Source: Nymphaea colorata (taxonomy: Eukaryota > Streptophyta > Magnoliopsida > Nymphaeales > Nymphaeaceae). From it: a stretch of DNA of 64,000 nt. Each line of letters opens with the position of its first letter. The first letter of the stretch is position 1. The stretch lies in NCBI RefSeq assembly GCF_008831285.2, contig NC_045148.1, positions 14,796,802 to 14,860,801 on the forward strand, written 5' to 3'. Position numbers and translations under genes: made by a program. The notes beneath the pieces were generated by a model that saw nothing but the letters and a program-made list of their open reading frames with translations, was not told the origin of the DNA and did no database searches. This document shows positions 50,898-62,690 of this stretch, in pieces.

Positions 50898-52663
50898 GAC
50901 AGGGGGAGTCTAAATCTCCTAACTTGCATGATTTTGATGATTTATTTTTCACCATAAGTGATGAGCAGGTCACTAGAGAAACTCTTCAAGAAATTGGGAG
51001 TCACACAGAAAATCAAGAACCTGTTATTACAACCGATGGTGACGAATCCTCAAACCAGGAACTTAGAAGATCTGAGAGAACTCGTAGATTGCCCTCTCAT
51101 CTAGCCGAATATGAGACTTATTCCAGCAGTTACTATCACATCAGCAATTTTATCTCTTATGATAAGATTTCTGCCCAACATGTCAATTTCATAAAGAGTC
51201 TTGATAAAATTCGTGAGCCTCAAACTTTTCAAGAAGCTGAGAAGGACTCAAATTGGAGAAAGGCAAAGGATGAAGAATTAGAGGCCCTAAAACGCAACAA
51301 GACTTGGGAGATAGTTGCAAAACCAAAGAACACAAGCGTTGTTGGCTGCAAATGGCACTATAGAGTCAAATACAAGAGTGACGGCTCACTAGAAAGATAT
51401 AAAGCACGTCTAGTAGCCAAGGGATTTACTCAAACAAAGGGACTTGACTATGACGAAACCTTTGATCCTGTGGCGAAAATGAACACTTTGAGGATTCTCT
51501 TATCTTTGGCCTCTAACCTGAATTGGGGACTTCATCAACTAGATGTGAAGAATGCCTTCTTGCAAGGTGAACTTAGTGAAGAAATTTACATGGCACTTCT
51601 TCCAGGACATCCAAATGAAGGGAAAAATTATGTATGCAAACTCAACAAAGCTATCTATGGTCTGAAACAATCTCCTAAAGCGTGGTACATGAAATTAAGC
51701 TTGGCCTTGAAAAATTTTGGATACCGTAGATGTCACTCTGACAACACGCTCTTCATAAAGAAACACAAGGAACTCACCACTGTCGTGTTGATTTATGTGG
51801 ATGATATAGTAGTGACAGGTGATGATGTTGAAGGCATACACAATCTCAAACACTACTTGAGAACCACATTTGACATAAAAGATTTGGGAAAACTCAAGTA
51901 CTTTCTCAGAATTGAAATAGCCCAATCACACAAAGGCGTCTTTCTCTGTCAAAGAAAATATGCACTTGACATATTAAAAGAGACTGGGAAGATGAATGCT
52001 CGTCCCGCCGACACTCCGTTTGAAACAAATCTCAAACTGGGGCCATGTGAGGATGAACCAGAGGTCAACAGGAAAGTATTTCAACGTCTAGTTGGTAAGC
52101 TCATTTATTTATCTGTCACTAGACCTGACATTTCATTTGTTGTGAATGTGATTAGCAGGTACATGCAAAGCCTAAGAGGATCACACATGAAAGCTGCTGA
52201 TCGCATTCTTCGATACATCAAAGGCTCTCCAGGACAGGGACTCTTGTACAAAAGGAACCGAAACTTAGACATAGTAGCATTCACAGATGCAGACTGGGCA
52301 GGAGATATCAACGACAGAAAATCAACTACAGGATATTGTGTTTTTGTTGGTGGTAATCTAGTAGCATGGAAATGCAAGAAGCAGAAAATAGTAGCTAGAT
52401 CCAGTGCCGAAGCAGAATATCGAGCGATGGCCGCAGGAACAAGTGAACTTGTATGGACTAAGAACGTGATTGAAGAACTGGGTCTTGAAGTTTCAAAGCC
52501 TATGCACATGTTCTGTGACAATCAAGCTGCTATCTATATTTCGACCAATCCAGTCTTTCATGAAAGGACCAAGCACATAGAGATTGACTGTCACTATGTT
52601 AGAGAAAAGATTGAATCTGGAGATATCAGAACTCTTCACATAAGTGGAGTTGAGATGCCCTAA
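50762..52663 (+). CDS. Copia reverse transcriptase-RNase H region
   Basis: The integrase C-terminal motif (GYNSQSKGYVCFDP) is followed by the RT domain with KARLVAKGFTQ, LDVKNAFLQGEL, IYGLKQSPKAWY and catalytic YVDDIVV near 51800, then RNase H with DADWAGD, RKSTTGYCVF, SSAEAEYRA, DNQAAI and TKHIEID. The frame ends at 52663 just short of the conserved DxLTK tail; that tail follows in another frame, indicating a small deletion. All catalytic motifs of RT and RNase H are present. Confidence 0.88.
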   Translation: MHFVGYNSQSKGYVCFDPISKKTHISRDVHFNEKQSYFGVNNCDIGQGESKSPNLHDFDDLFFTISDEQVTRETLQEIGSHTENQEPVITTDGDESSNQELRRSERTRRLPSHLAEYETYSSSYYHISNFISYDKISAQHVNFIKSLDKIREPQTFQEAEKDSNWRKAKDEELEALKRNKTWEIVAKPKNTSVVGCKWHYRVKYKSDGSLERYKARLVAKGFTQTKGLDYDETFDPVAKMNTLRILLSLASNLNWGLHQLDVKNAFLQGELSEEIYMALLPGHPNEGKNYVCKLNKAIYGLKQSPKAWYMKLSLALKNFGYRRCHSDNTLFIKKHKELTTVVLIYVDDIVVTGDDVEGIHNLKHYLRTTFDIKDLGKLKYFLRIEIAQSHKGVFLCQRKYALDILKETGKMNARPADTPFETNLKLGPCEDEPEVNRKVFQRLVGKLIYLSVTRPDISFVVNVISRYMQSLRGSHMKAADRILRYIKGSPGQGLLYKRNRNLDIVAFTDADWAGDINDRKSTTGYCVFVGGNLVAWKCKKQKIVARSSAEAEYRAMAAGTSELVWTKNVIEELGLEVSKPMHMFCDNQAAIYISTNPVFHERTKHIEIDCHYVREKIESGDIRTLHISGVEMP

Positions 52664-52746
52664 CTAAAGGAGTCACAAAAGCAAAACTCCAACTAGCAAT
52701 CGACAAGTGGGGATGTCATAACATCTACTCCCCACTTGAGGGGAAG

Positions 52747-53048
52747 TGATAAAATTAAAAGAGACATTGAGAGATCTTTTGCTCCATTCATTGATTGATT
52801 GAATAAGGAAGGAGCCTTATTAATTCTTGTGAACGTTGAATAAACGCTTCCTTTACTTTTGGCAACTCCTTCTCTCTTAACGTCTTTAGCCTCTACTTTA
52901 TATAGTAGAGCATGATTGTAATTCAATTAATGAAGAAGAAAGATTGATCTCTTACCGTGGACGTAGGCTACAATAGCCGAACCACGTAAATTGTCTTCTC
53001 TTCTCTTTCCTTAGCTCTATTCAAATTCTGTTTTATTTCAATTTTTCA
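52747..53048 (+). repeat. 3' LTR of the copia element
   Basis: 302 bp, paired with 48127-48428; the eight differences are substitutions, with no indel. It is followed directly by the target duplication tcaac and the kinase C-lobe. Confidence 0.96.
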
Positions 53049-53562
53049 TCAACGCATCCTTCATTTCGACATCAAGCCCCACAATATTCTTCTGGACCAC
53101 AAATTCACGCCAAAGATCTCTGATTTTGGTTTGGCAAAGTTCTGCTCAAAGGATCAAAGTATTGTGTCCATGGCGGCTGCTAGAGGCACGGTGGGTTACA
53201 TTGCACCGGAAGTAGTGTCTCGAAACTTTGGGAATGTATCATACAAGTCAGATGTTTATAGCTTCGGAATGCTGCTGCTAGAGATGGTTGGAAAGCGAAA
53301 GAATGTGGATGTGAATGTGGAGCACACGAGCCAAGTTTACTTCCCGGAATGGATTTATAACCGTGTGAATATGCAACAAGAGCTTGGGGCTGCCGCGGAG
53401 GAAGAAGATGAAATAGCTAAGAAGTTGGTAATTGTGGCACTGTGGTGTATACAAGTGAACCCTGTGGATCGCCCCAATATGAAAAAGGTTGTGCAGATGT
53501 TGGAAGGGACAACCGAGATGCTGGAAACTCCTCCAAACCCATTTGTCTCAAGCACCAGATAA

Positions 53563-56500
53563 CGTAACCTCTTGTTGGAAATGTCTCCTTGGATGATTAT
53601 TACGAGAGGTCGAAGTTAATTCACAACTAATTGTACTCCTACTTGTAATCAATATGTATGCCGCAAAACAAAGAATATTATCGCATGGCACATCAGAATT
53701 ATTGTGTCCTCTCCGTGAGGTACACTTGCCAAAATATCACACCTCCTCTGTTAAAAGACATCTTTGTTTTAATTTACCAAAATATCACACCTCCTCTGTT
53801 AAGGCGGTGTGTAAAAGGTGGATGCAACTCTCTCTGGATGAATTGACGAGTGAGTCGCAGTTGAGTGCGCAGCTTATACAAGCCTTAACAAGCAGATGGC
53901 GCATTTAAGTAAGTTTTTTAAAATATTTTTTATAATCTTTTTACTTTTTTGTAATTTCCAACTAAAGTTTTGTTGCAATGAGATCCATCATTTTTGTTGC
54001 AGTGAGCTAGCGAGAGGATCAATTCCACCGTCCGAAGCAAAACCCGAAGGGCTCCCATTCCCCCTGTTTCAGGGGTCTTGAGCTGCGTCGGTGTCTGTGA
54101 TAAAATGGGACATCCTTCAACTTGGATGTCGCGCGCTACCGCCTTAAGACACAGGACCATAACATCCACGGGAATCAAATGAGAGACCTGCTCGTTTATT
54201 CACTTATGAAGGGAATGGAGACGTACTTTTATTTCTCTTCCCTTCCTCTCCAAACGCAGTTTATCTTCATCATTTTATTTCCCTCTTTCGTTTCCTCTGC
54301 TTTGTTCAACCCAAACAAGCCTTTAATCGGTGAAAATAAAACGTGATTTTAAAATTCGTGCCGCTACCATGGATTATCCACTGAATATGAAAGTTGTATA
54401 ACTTTAATATTACCATGACGAAGAATCTGCCTACTTTTATCAAGTCATACGATCAGAAAAGGCTCCAAAATCCAAATCGGCACGTCTCTTTGCCTTATTT
54501 TGCAAGGAGGCTATGGGCATGGTGGTTCGGACCCGGTAGAGGCCGGTAGCAATTTCCTCAAAATAATGTTTAGGGTTTTAAGTTGTCAAAGTTTGAGATA
54601 CTTTCAAGTTTGGAATTTTTGGCTTGAGTTGTTATTAGGTTCAAGTTATAAACTTATTGTGAATGATTTGTGGCTTTTAGATGTTGATTGAGTGATCATT
54701 TTAAATGTTAAGATTCCTAAAAATATTTATTTGGGGATTTTAGGACTTAGATGTGACATCTTCTCTTTTGGTTTGAATTTTCAAATGTTTAATTAGGTTT
54801 ATGGCTTGTACTTGCGACATGTTTTAAAATTTTTCACTTGATTAATTGCAGTTTAATGTTTTTTAAAAACCCAAGGTTTTGTACTAAAATTTTATGACTC
54901 TTTAGGTTAAGGTTGGAAAGTAGGTCACTGTTTTGGCGTTTGGGGCTTAAGTTTTGGGGCATCTTAATTATCTAAATCTTTGAGGTTTATAGAAAACCTT
55001 GTTTTTTTGAAATGCTTGTGTTCTTAAAATTCTTTTAAAAAAACATGGATACTATTTATAAAACATTGTACCCAACTAGAGTTTACGCAAAATCAGATTG
55101 CTCTTATACACAAGTAAGTACTTATGATATAATACTAAATCCATCCCACTTAAATTCTAACTAATGGTGAATTGTGTCCTTCAGTGAACTAAACGGTTTA
55201 TTTTAAGATCAATGCATGCCTCTTCTAAATGAATGAATTTGAAAGTTTGTAGGATGCTTATTCATTCATAAACCAAAGTTAGTACCACCGTTAAGAGATT
55301 GGTCATCTTCAAATCTTAATTAAACATGTTGTGTGTGAGTGGATTTAATACTAAAATAAAAAATGGCACACGCATAAAGGTGAAATTGAAAATTAACAAC
55401 TTCAAATAAAGGTGAAGAAAAGAGAGGCACGCATTACCTTACCCTAGCTATATTATCAAATTGACAAGGAAATGAAACCTAACTGAATTTAATTGAAGCC
55501 TTGTGAAGATAATTATTTATTCCCTTAACCAAGATTAGTACCATGGTTAACTGTTTTAATTATCATCAAAGTTGAAAATTAACAACTATATTTTTTTTAT
55601 TAAATGATATACAACATGTTTAATCCAAGCAGTGTTTCATCACAGCTTAGAAGACAATCATTAATTCTCTTATCCAATATTAGAACCACGATTAGGGATC
55701 GATCCTTTTTGAAACTTTAATGAAGCGTGGTGTATGCATTATTTTATTAAAACAACTAAGCTTACAGAGAGAGGGGCATACCTAGCCTCTTTGAGGCCTA
55801 ATGACATTAAATTAAATATAGCATAATCTAAGCATGTTTGAGAAATAAATAATGATTATAATAAAAGTGAAGATTAAATAAAGGAAAGCAAAATAAAATG
55901 AAGAAAAAAAGGAAGTGAGAAAGACTTATCTAAGGGAGTTCTCCTTGAAGGCCAAGGAGGGAGAGAAAAAGGGGATGAACAGAATGAAGGGAGGGGAGAA
56001 GAGAGCTAGTTACAGTGGAGTTTGTCCCTTCCTCTCCCAACCCTCCAACACATAAAACTTAAAAATTCAACAATTACCCCGTTGTTTTGATCAATTCAAT
56101 AATTATTTCCAAGAAAAAAACCAATTGCCCTAAAAGAGCGTTTAGGCATTTTCACAATATAAAAATGTTAGATGACATGGTCAAGGGTCATTTTTTACCC
56201 ATTTCGCCCGGCCAGCCCATTCTAAAGGGCAACATGGCCAAAATGCACACATTTTATATGTACCAATTATTTGTGAGTCAACTTATTGGCATCTGCCTAC
56301 ATATACCATTCATGCATGCTTGCACATACCACCTTAGTGGGGAGTCATGTTAATTTATGCATGCCTTAATGAGCGTGACATGACGCGTGTACGTATGATG
56401 ATTTCGTTTAACATACTTATGCTTTCCAAGTAGAAGCATGACTTACTTATCTAAGGATACATGGACATGTTTCAGGATGATTATACATTCGCACTCACTT

Positions 56501-57214
56501 TATTTATCTTTTAACATCATGCGATGCTTCCCCCTTCTCAACAACATAGTGATGGAATGTTATTTTGATCGTGTTGTACTTTGTTAAATGGTTATTTCAC
56601 ATGACACATCGCTAAAATCTGTGCCCACATATGGCTGGGTTGCACGAGTGGTGAATGATAAAGAATTTCTGGGAACTTCAATAAAGTTTGCCAACTTAAA
56701 GGACCTAACATTGTTTTTGCGGTAAATAAAGTTTGCCAATTTATGGATGACCCGACTGAAAAAGATTGAGCCTACACCGCTTGCAACACCTTAAGAGCAT
56801 TTGATCATTGTTTTCATATTATTAACAAGTTAGTTTAAGTTGTCTGGGCTTGGCGAGGTGGAATGAGCAAAGTGTCCAAATGATCATCAATCCACTAGTG
56901 GGTACCTAAACTTTGTTAGTGATTATCATATTAGATGGAGTTTATTTAAACAATAAACTGTTTATGGAGTTCATCCAAACGAACTGTGACCAAGTGTAGT
57001 AAGGAGGCTGAACATAAAGCTAGGGTGGAAGTATTTGCTCAAATTAGTTGGTTGCATCAAGTCTTTTAAGAGTTTCATGTGCCCATTTCCTTCACCCTAA
57101 AAATATGATGTGATAAGAATATATGATGCGATAATTAGGGTACAGCATATCTTGAACCAAATAACAAAACATACAAAAGTTGATTTTCACAAATCACAAA
57201 AAAGATATTCAAAT
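53563..57214. other. AT-rich intergenic region
   Basis: No gene is supported. A 26 bp segment ccaaaatatcacacctcctc... is tandemly duplicated at about 53728 and 53776. Three diverged repeats of a block containing (a)ccaaagttagtaccac lie near 55270, 55525 and 55675. The rest is low-complexity AT-rich sequence. Confidence 0.6.
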
Positions 57215-57365
57215 TCAATTCATCCCTTTGAATGAAGGGCTTGCAGACATTTTAACAAAGGCTCTACCAGGACCTCGGTTCAAATTACTTGGAGACAAGC
57301 TTAGTCTCATCCCAATGGAGACTCGCTTCCCGAAGCATGTTAAGGGATCACGATAAGATCTCTCA
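57215..57365 (+). mobile_element. Copia pol tail relic
   Basis: The plus strand encodes LADILTKALPGPRF followed by LGDKLSLI, the conserved C-terminal end of copia RNase H, with flanking sequence resembling 36340-36490. Nothing else of the element is recognisable nearby. Confidence 0.75.
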
Positions 57366-57664
57366 TGATGTAGGGCACAAATGGTGATGTGCATGGTAAA
57401 GAAAGAAGAAATACACTTGCCAAGTCCAAAACTAAAAATCAACTACTATGTAGGCAAGAATATCTAACCAAATGTATCCCTACTTAACATTATAGAACCT
57501 GCAGAGATCGTGGATGTAAGCCGTAAGTTAGATCGACAAGGTTTGAACCACGTTAATATTGTTCTTATTTATTCTCTTTTGAGCTTTTACAAAATATAGC
57601 TTATTAGATAAACAAATTTAAGCCAGATGACAAGCGACAACGTAAAAATGCAGTTATCTCATAT

Positions 57665-60600
57665 CTATGAAGCAACAGCGACATCTGCAACCAAAGGAAT
57701 CATACCAGAACGTCCCCTAACACCATGATTAATTGCCTTGGTTCCACCCCTCAACGTTCGCGACTTTGCCTTATCCCCTTTTGGTGCAGTTCCATGCACT
57801 TGGTGATGATGATGCTGCTGTTGGTAATGATGGCTAGACTTCACTCTATCTTTCTGGCTGCTCTCAGATTTCCTATTTAGCAAATAGCCTTTAGCACCAT
57901 CCTCTGTCTCGTTCCTAATGGTTGCACTAGCGATGTCTAAACAATCTTTCTCACAACTTTCCTCATCAAACGGTTTCGTACAAGTATCAACTGTTCCAGA
58001 GGTCAGCAAGGCCGAATGAAGAGTGGAGTTCTCCTGTGAAGCAGAACTTACAGAGCTGCTTGTAGGCTTCTTCTTTAGGCTTGGAGATTGTGATCGAGTT
58101 ACAGGACCCTGAAAAAATGACTCGCATTTAATCAGATAGAGATAAAGGAGAATCACTTCAAGAAAGGATTTCATGAAGACACCCTACCTTTTTCAAATCT
58201 GCGGGCCTTGGTGCAGCACCAAGATAGAAGGCAGGCATTGGAGTTGCTTTGAAGTTGAGACTCTTCCTGAATTGCTTAATCTCTGCTTCCGTCTCTTCCT
58301 GAACAAAGGGAAAGAAAATCAAAATAGATATATACAAGCAGCTGAGTACATTGTATAGTAATTACGGTCCTGGTTAAGTCTTGCCGTTTCAAATACAGTC
58401 CTGGTTAAGTCAATTAAGGTCGCAGAGGTAACTTATGAAAGTGAGACCCTTAGAGCAATTGCAAGTTCATTGCCTCGTATCAGAAAGAATGGTTGTAAAT
58501 AAAGACTCCCGAACCCGAAGAGCTATGTAAGTGGCTATTAATACTACTACACAGGTTATAGCCTGAGGTTGACCAGAAAGACTCAAGTCTCCAAATAAGA
58601 AGATGGCATCACCACATACGTTGATAATATGAAATGGATTCATATCTTTCAAAAGAATTCATAAACCAATCACAAGAGAACAGAGAATTGATACCAAATT
58701 TTTCTTATGAAACTTTCCATCTTCTGCTTAGGTTAGGAACATTCCTAAGAAACTGAATACATAAAGATGATCTTCTTAGCGAACGAACGCAAATGAACAT
58801 GGCCATGACGCCACAAAATCAGAATAAAATGTGTTCAACAGTATTTGTCATGCAGAAGATATAGTAATCCCACGGATTAACTCTTCCTCTTCAGATAAGC
58901 GAAAACAGCCTACTGTGTAATAACAAAGAAAGTCTTTGTTGCATCTCCCTGTTTTGCACTTGGTGACAAATTGGAAAACCAGTTCGAACTTAAAGAACTC
59001 AACTTCTTGCTGTCTGAATTACGTATGCAGGTATTATCACTACCTGGTTTCTTGCCTGAATCTGGTTCGTCTCAACCTCTTTTGCATGAAGCTTTTCCTC
59101 CAACCTCAGGTAGAACTGTGCGCATGAAATATGCTGTCATTATCATCGGAGAATCACCTTCAAACCAAAAATATTAATTAAAAATCCAATTAATTCCTTG
59201 CCTCTTTTCTTTTCTCGGCCCTTTGATCACTTTTGAAGTTAAAAATGGCATTTGTTTTAGTTTCCAGCTTAAGCCTGAAATAAAAAATTCTCCGTGGGTG
59301 AATAAAAGGAGAACAATAAACAAAAAAGACAAATATTTAGCAATAAGCAAGAGGAAACCAAGAAAATCTTTGACCTGTTTGTAGACATGTGAACATCCAT
59401 AACCCCCTTTAGAGCAGCATGTTGACCAACATCACGAACTTTCTTGTCTCTGACATCTTTATCTTGGTTACATCTGATTATCAAAGAGCGGCTTATTTCC
59501 AGTTTTACACAAGTTATAATTAGAATATGGATGTCAACAAAAATGATGCAAATAGGTGTAGGAAAAGTTACCTTCGATCATCTTGGTTCACTTTTGCCTT
59601 CGTAAATTCAGTAGTCTGCACCAAAAGAGGCATGGGTTTCAAGATATTTACCATAAAACTATTTCTTGACCAAGATATGCCTGCCTAGCAGCAAGCATAA
59701 AATCTTCCAGGTACCTACCTTTGCTTTCAAATTTCTTGATGGTGTGGGTTTCTGTATGGTGGATATCCTTGCTGGTGAAGTTTTCTCCTTTGAAATTCCT
59801 GACGTAGAACATCTCCTCTCAGAGTCACAGGTGCCTGAATGCTGCCTTTTGCTATTGCAGTTGGAAGGCACCACCTTTACCGAGTCAACTCCATTTCTTG
59901 TACGGACAGTGGATAATTCTGTCTTCTTCCTCTCTTTCATTGAAGTTTTGGAAATTTTCTCTACAGCCTTTCTCGGAATGGCTTCCTCTGAAGGCTTTCT
60001 GCTGGCAACCTTCGACCAGTTACCCAAAACATTTCGGTTCGCAGCCAATCTTTGCTTGATTTTCAAATTACTGCTAGTCCGTCCAACACTGTCTTCTCCC
60101 TGGGGATCAACATTCCAAAGTGTGTCAATCCATTGCAGTTAGCTCAAAATGCTAATAGGGCTTTCATGGAAGCAATCCATGTCAGGTAATCCAAGATCAA
60201 AATTTGGTGATAGAAACAAGATCACTATCATGGTGCAAGCAGATTTTACCTTGAAGGAAGATTTCTTCATTTCCTTTGTACTTATAATACAAGTCTCCAC
60301 ATTCTCACTAGGGTCCTTTGAAGAACCTGACATTTCAACTAATTCAGCCACGTCTTGTGGTTTGAAGGAGTGTACATTCTCACTTCCTTTATCTCTATTA
60401 TCTTCAATAGACAAGAGAGGGTCAGGTTCCACCTGAACATGGTGGATTGGTGGAGGAGCAGCTGTGGACTGGACCTTTTCCTCCAGCATAAAGTCGAAAC
60501 AGGTGTTCATAGGATGAGATTTTGCATGTAAATCCTCAGAAACGTTTTCTTCCTCTTTCTTACGTGTCAGTTCCAAATGATGTGAAGAACTATAATTGAA

Positions 60601-61212
60601 CTTCTCTTCATCTGACATGTCAGGTGTTTGATCAAAGTGAGCATGCCGAACATCATCCAAATCTTTGAAATCTTCCATACAGTTCATGTGTTCAGGATCA
60701 CCACATTCACTTGATCTGTCATCTGTTTCATTTTGGCAATCTGCAGCAGCTAGGCGTCTTAGAGCCTTCCTTTTAAAATGTGCTTCAAAGTACGCTTTCT
60801 TCTGAGTGACTGAACCAGGCTTTGCATATTTCTCAACTTCTTCAAGATATCGATTGTGTGTGAAGGAGGACCTCCTCTCCCATGATAAGGACTCCACTTC
60901 AAATCTCCCGAATGAAATGGAGTCAGATGGAATCTGTAAGACACATTGAACATTATAGCCTCTTACATTATTAAAAGCCCCAAAGAGATGTGAAAATGAT
61001 TACGGTCTTGAACATGAAGAGAAATGAAATTCTGAAGGGACAGAAATATTGGTGAAAATGTTATGATTTCAGAAGACTATTTTCTTTCACCTTCTGGCAA
61101 AAGGAAACTAGCGCAAGAAAAATATTTTCTAAAAACATAGCCTAAAAATAGAACTTACAAAACCGTCTTCACAAACAAGAGGATTTTCGATTTCTCCCGC
61201 CATGTCTCTCAT
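57665..61212 (-). CDS. WVD2-like (TPX2-family) microtubule-associated protein
   Basis: Nine coding exons: 61212-61159, 60933-60250, 60099-59719, 59615-59572, 59473-59375, 59276/59274-59202 (73 nt), 59115-59044, 58298-58188, 58108-57665; total 1962 nt, 653 residues, no lesion. The N-terminal block [20 protein letters not shown] is typical of the WVD2-like 7 group. The TPX2 domain starts near residue 422 ([20 protein letters not shown]), with [13 protein letters not shown] and [16 protein letters not shown] following. A Ser-rich tail with a His/Gln-rich run ends the protein. The family binds and stabilises cortical microtubules. The intron after exon 6 has a GC donor (gag|gcaagg). The start could also be the second ATG at 61203 (MAGEIENP), which fits the family better. 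Identity as a TPX2-family member is certain; the exact subgroup is likely. Confidence 0.93.
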
Positions 61213-62394
61213 AATAGTTATCTGCAGGAAGCAGTAAATTTTCAGTGTGAAGGAAGAACTAGAAAGATGGAAAAGGATTCAAGATCTTTGTTTTTCCATT
61301 CCATTTATCAACCACACTGAAAAGCATCATCGCTAACAGAAGAAAAAAAGTAGTTTTGCCCTCCAAACAATTGAATTCGAGCATATGAATGGATTATAAT
61401 CTACAGCAGTTGTGTCCTGTCATGATGTTTGTTGACAGTGAACAGTATGATGGAAACTCTAAACTACTAACACATTCTGTCACGCGACTTTGTTGCAGAC
61501 AGTATATCCTGTAAGTAGTTATTTACCCTGAGAGATCAGAACATTGGACGCCACATGCTGTTAGGATAGTGCAAACTTCCATTTACTTCATTTATCCAGA
61601 AGCATGAACACATCCAGAACATTCTTTATCCCATTCCCTAAAGCATGATAAATTCTGTTTACGAGTATAGGTCTTTAGGATGTTCCAGGCTTTAAATGAA
61701 GGCACTCTTCAATAACATACAGAGCGACGACATGGATCGAAAAGAAAATGCGTTTCAGGACAACCAAACTGCAAGCTGCAACACTTAAAGAAACCACAAA
61801 GCTATGAAGAAACATAAATAAAAAATAAAAGGGGGAAACAACAGATAGCAAAAACTAGGATGTCCAAACTAAAGTGGTGTCACGAAATCATAAAGAGGTC
61901 ATCAATTTCATAGAACGGAAAACGTAAAGCTCATCGTGAAGGATTCCGCAGAGTTCATTAATAAATGCAGTAAGCTTAAGAAGACCAAAAAAAATATCAG
62001 ATCTAACTGCCACAGGTGCCACCGTTCTAAATCATCATGGAAAACGGTAGAGAAGAAAAGAAAGAGAGAACGAGAGAGAAACGCAACATGCTGATAAAAA
62101 CGAACAAGAAGCAAATTTATCCAATTAAAGTGAACGGAAGCTTAGATGATTTCAAGCAAATCTTTATCAGATCAAAAGTTCAGCAAAGATCAACACCTAA
62201 CGCATTCATGAGATAAAGACTCAAAGAAAGAAGGCAATAATCAATACATTGAAGAACAAAAAATTACATCTATAAATCAACGCCCGCAACTCGTCTAAGA
62301 AAAGACCACCCTCCCCAATGAAATATTTCTCTAACCAACAGCATCACTAGCATTATTCGCCATAAATCACCATGGGGCCAAAAGAAACTTTACC
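61213..62394 (-). other. 5' UTR intron of the WVD2-like gene
   Basis: A good acceptor (ttcctgcag) lies just before the start codon near 61225 and a good donor (gagcag|gtaaag on the minus strand) near 62395, giving an intron of about 1.17 kb in the leader. The interval has no gene of its own. Confidence 0.6.
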
Positions 62395-62690
62395 TGCTCA
62401 AGAACTCACTACCACCGATCCCGAAAAGGAGTTAAACAAGATACCCATTTGAAATGTCTGATCTCCCCACGAGAAAAGCTCACTTGCGAGACTCAAAAAC
62501 AGCCAACCATGCTCAACCAAATCTCTCAATCCTCATTCCAAAATGCCCAAGACAGAGAAGCATCAGAGCCCAAAGGACTCAACTCAGATCCTAAAAGATA
62601 CTTCCATAATTGACACGACCCAGAGAGAGAGAGAGAGAGAGACAGAGAAGAGGGAGAGAGGGAGGTAAATTGATTGCTTCTGCTTGTCTT
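62395..62690 (-). promoter_or_regulatory. 5' UTR exon with GA/CT microsatellite, WVD2-like gene
   Basis: The minus strand is CT-rich (gagaga run at 62621-62643 on the plus strand), a common feature of plant 5' leaders. The transcription start is probably between here and about 62740, but no clear TATA box could be fixed. Confidence 0.45.

Larger units (their letters stand above)
48127..53048 (+). mobile_element. Structurally complete Ty1/copia retrotransposon (4.9 kb)
   Basis: LTRs at 48127-48428 and 52747-53048 (302 bp each, TG...CA) differ at 8 positions by my hand count, about 97.4 percent identical. Target duplication tcaac lies at 48122-48126 and 53049-53053. The primer-binding site tggtatcagagc immediately follows the 5' LTR and a purine tract (cttgaggggaag) precedes the 3' LTR. 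Internal order is gag, protease, integrase, reverse transcriptase, RNase H, the copia order. The coding region is broken by small frameshifts, so it is probably no longer autonomous. It is inserted in the sense direction in a kinase exon. Confidence 0.96.
46653..53562 (+). pseudogene. LRK10L-type receptor kinase split by a copia element
   Basis: ATG at 46653 (WQILLLLVLVSEAVG). The ectodomain exon runs to about 47385 with two lesions: a T lost in the T-run 46737-46741, and a small deletion near 46812 after YPFRR. From about 46815 the frame is open through YEGNFYVQSIDY to the C-terminal Cys motif (CGSCEQKGQMCGLN). The transmembrane exon is missing; sequence jumps to the juxtamembrane region at 47685. 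The kinase N-lobe (GEGGFGRV, VAVK) is 47685-48126 and the C-lobe ([22 protein letters not shown]) is 53049-53562, separated by the copia element with duplication tcaac. The kinase frame itself matches across the insertion. Three independent kinds of damage make this a firm pseudogene. Confidence 0.93.

Noticed and set aside
48509-52663. Endogenous virus rather than retrotransposon
   Set aside because: Domain order protease-integrase-RT-RNase H, 5 bp target duplication and lack of envelope or movement-protein genes fit an ordinary Ty1/copia element.
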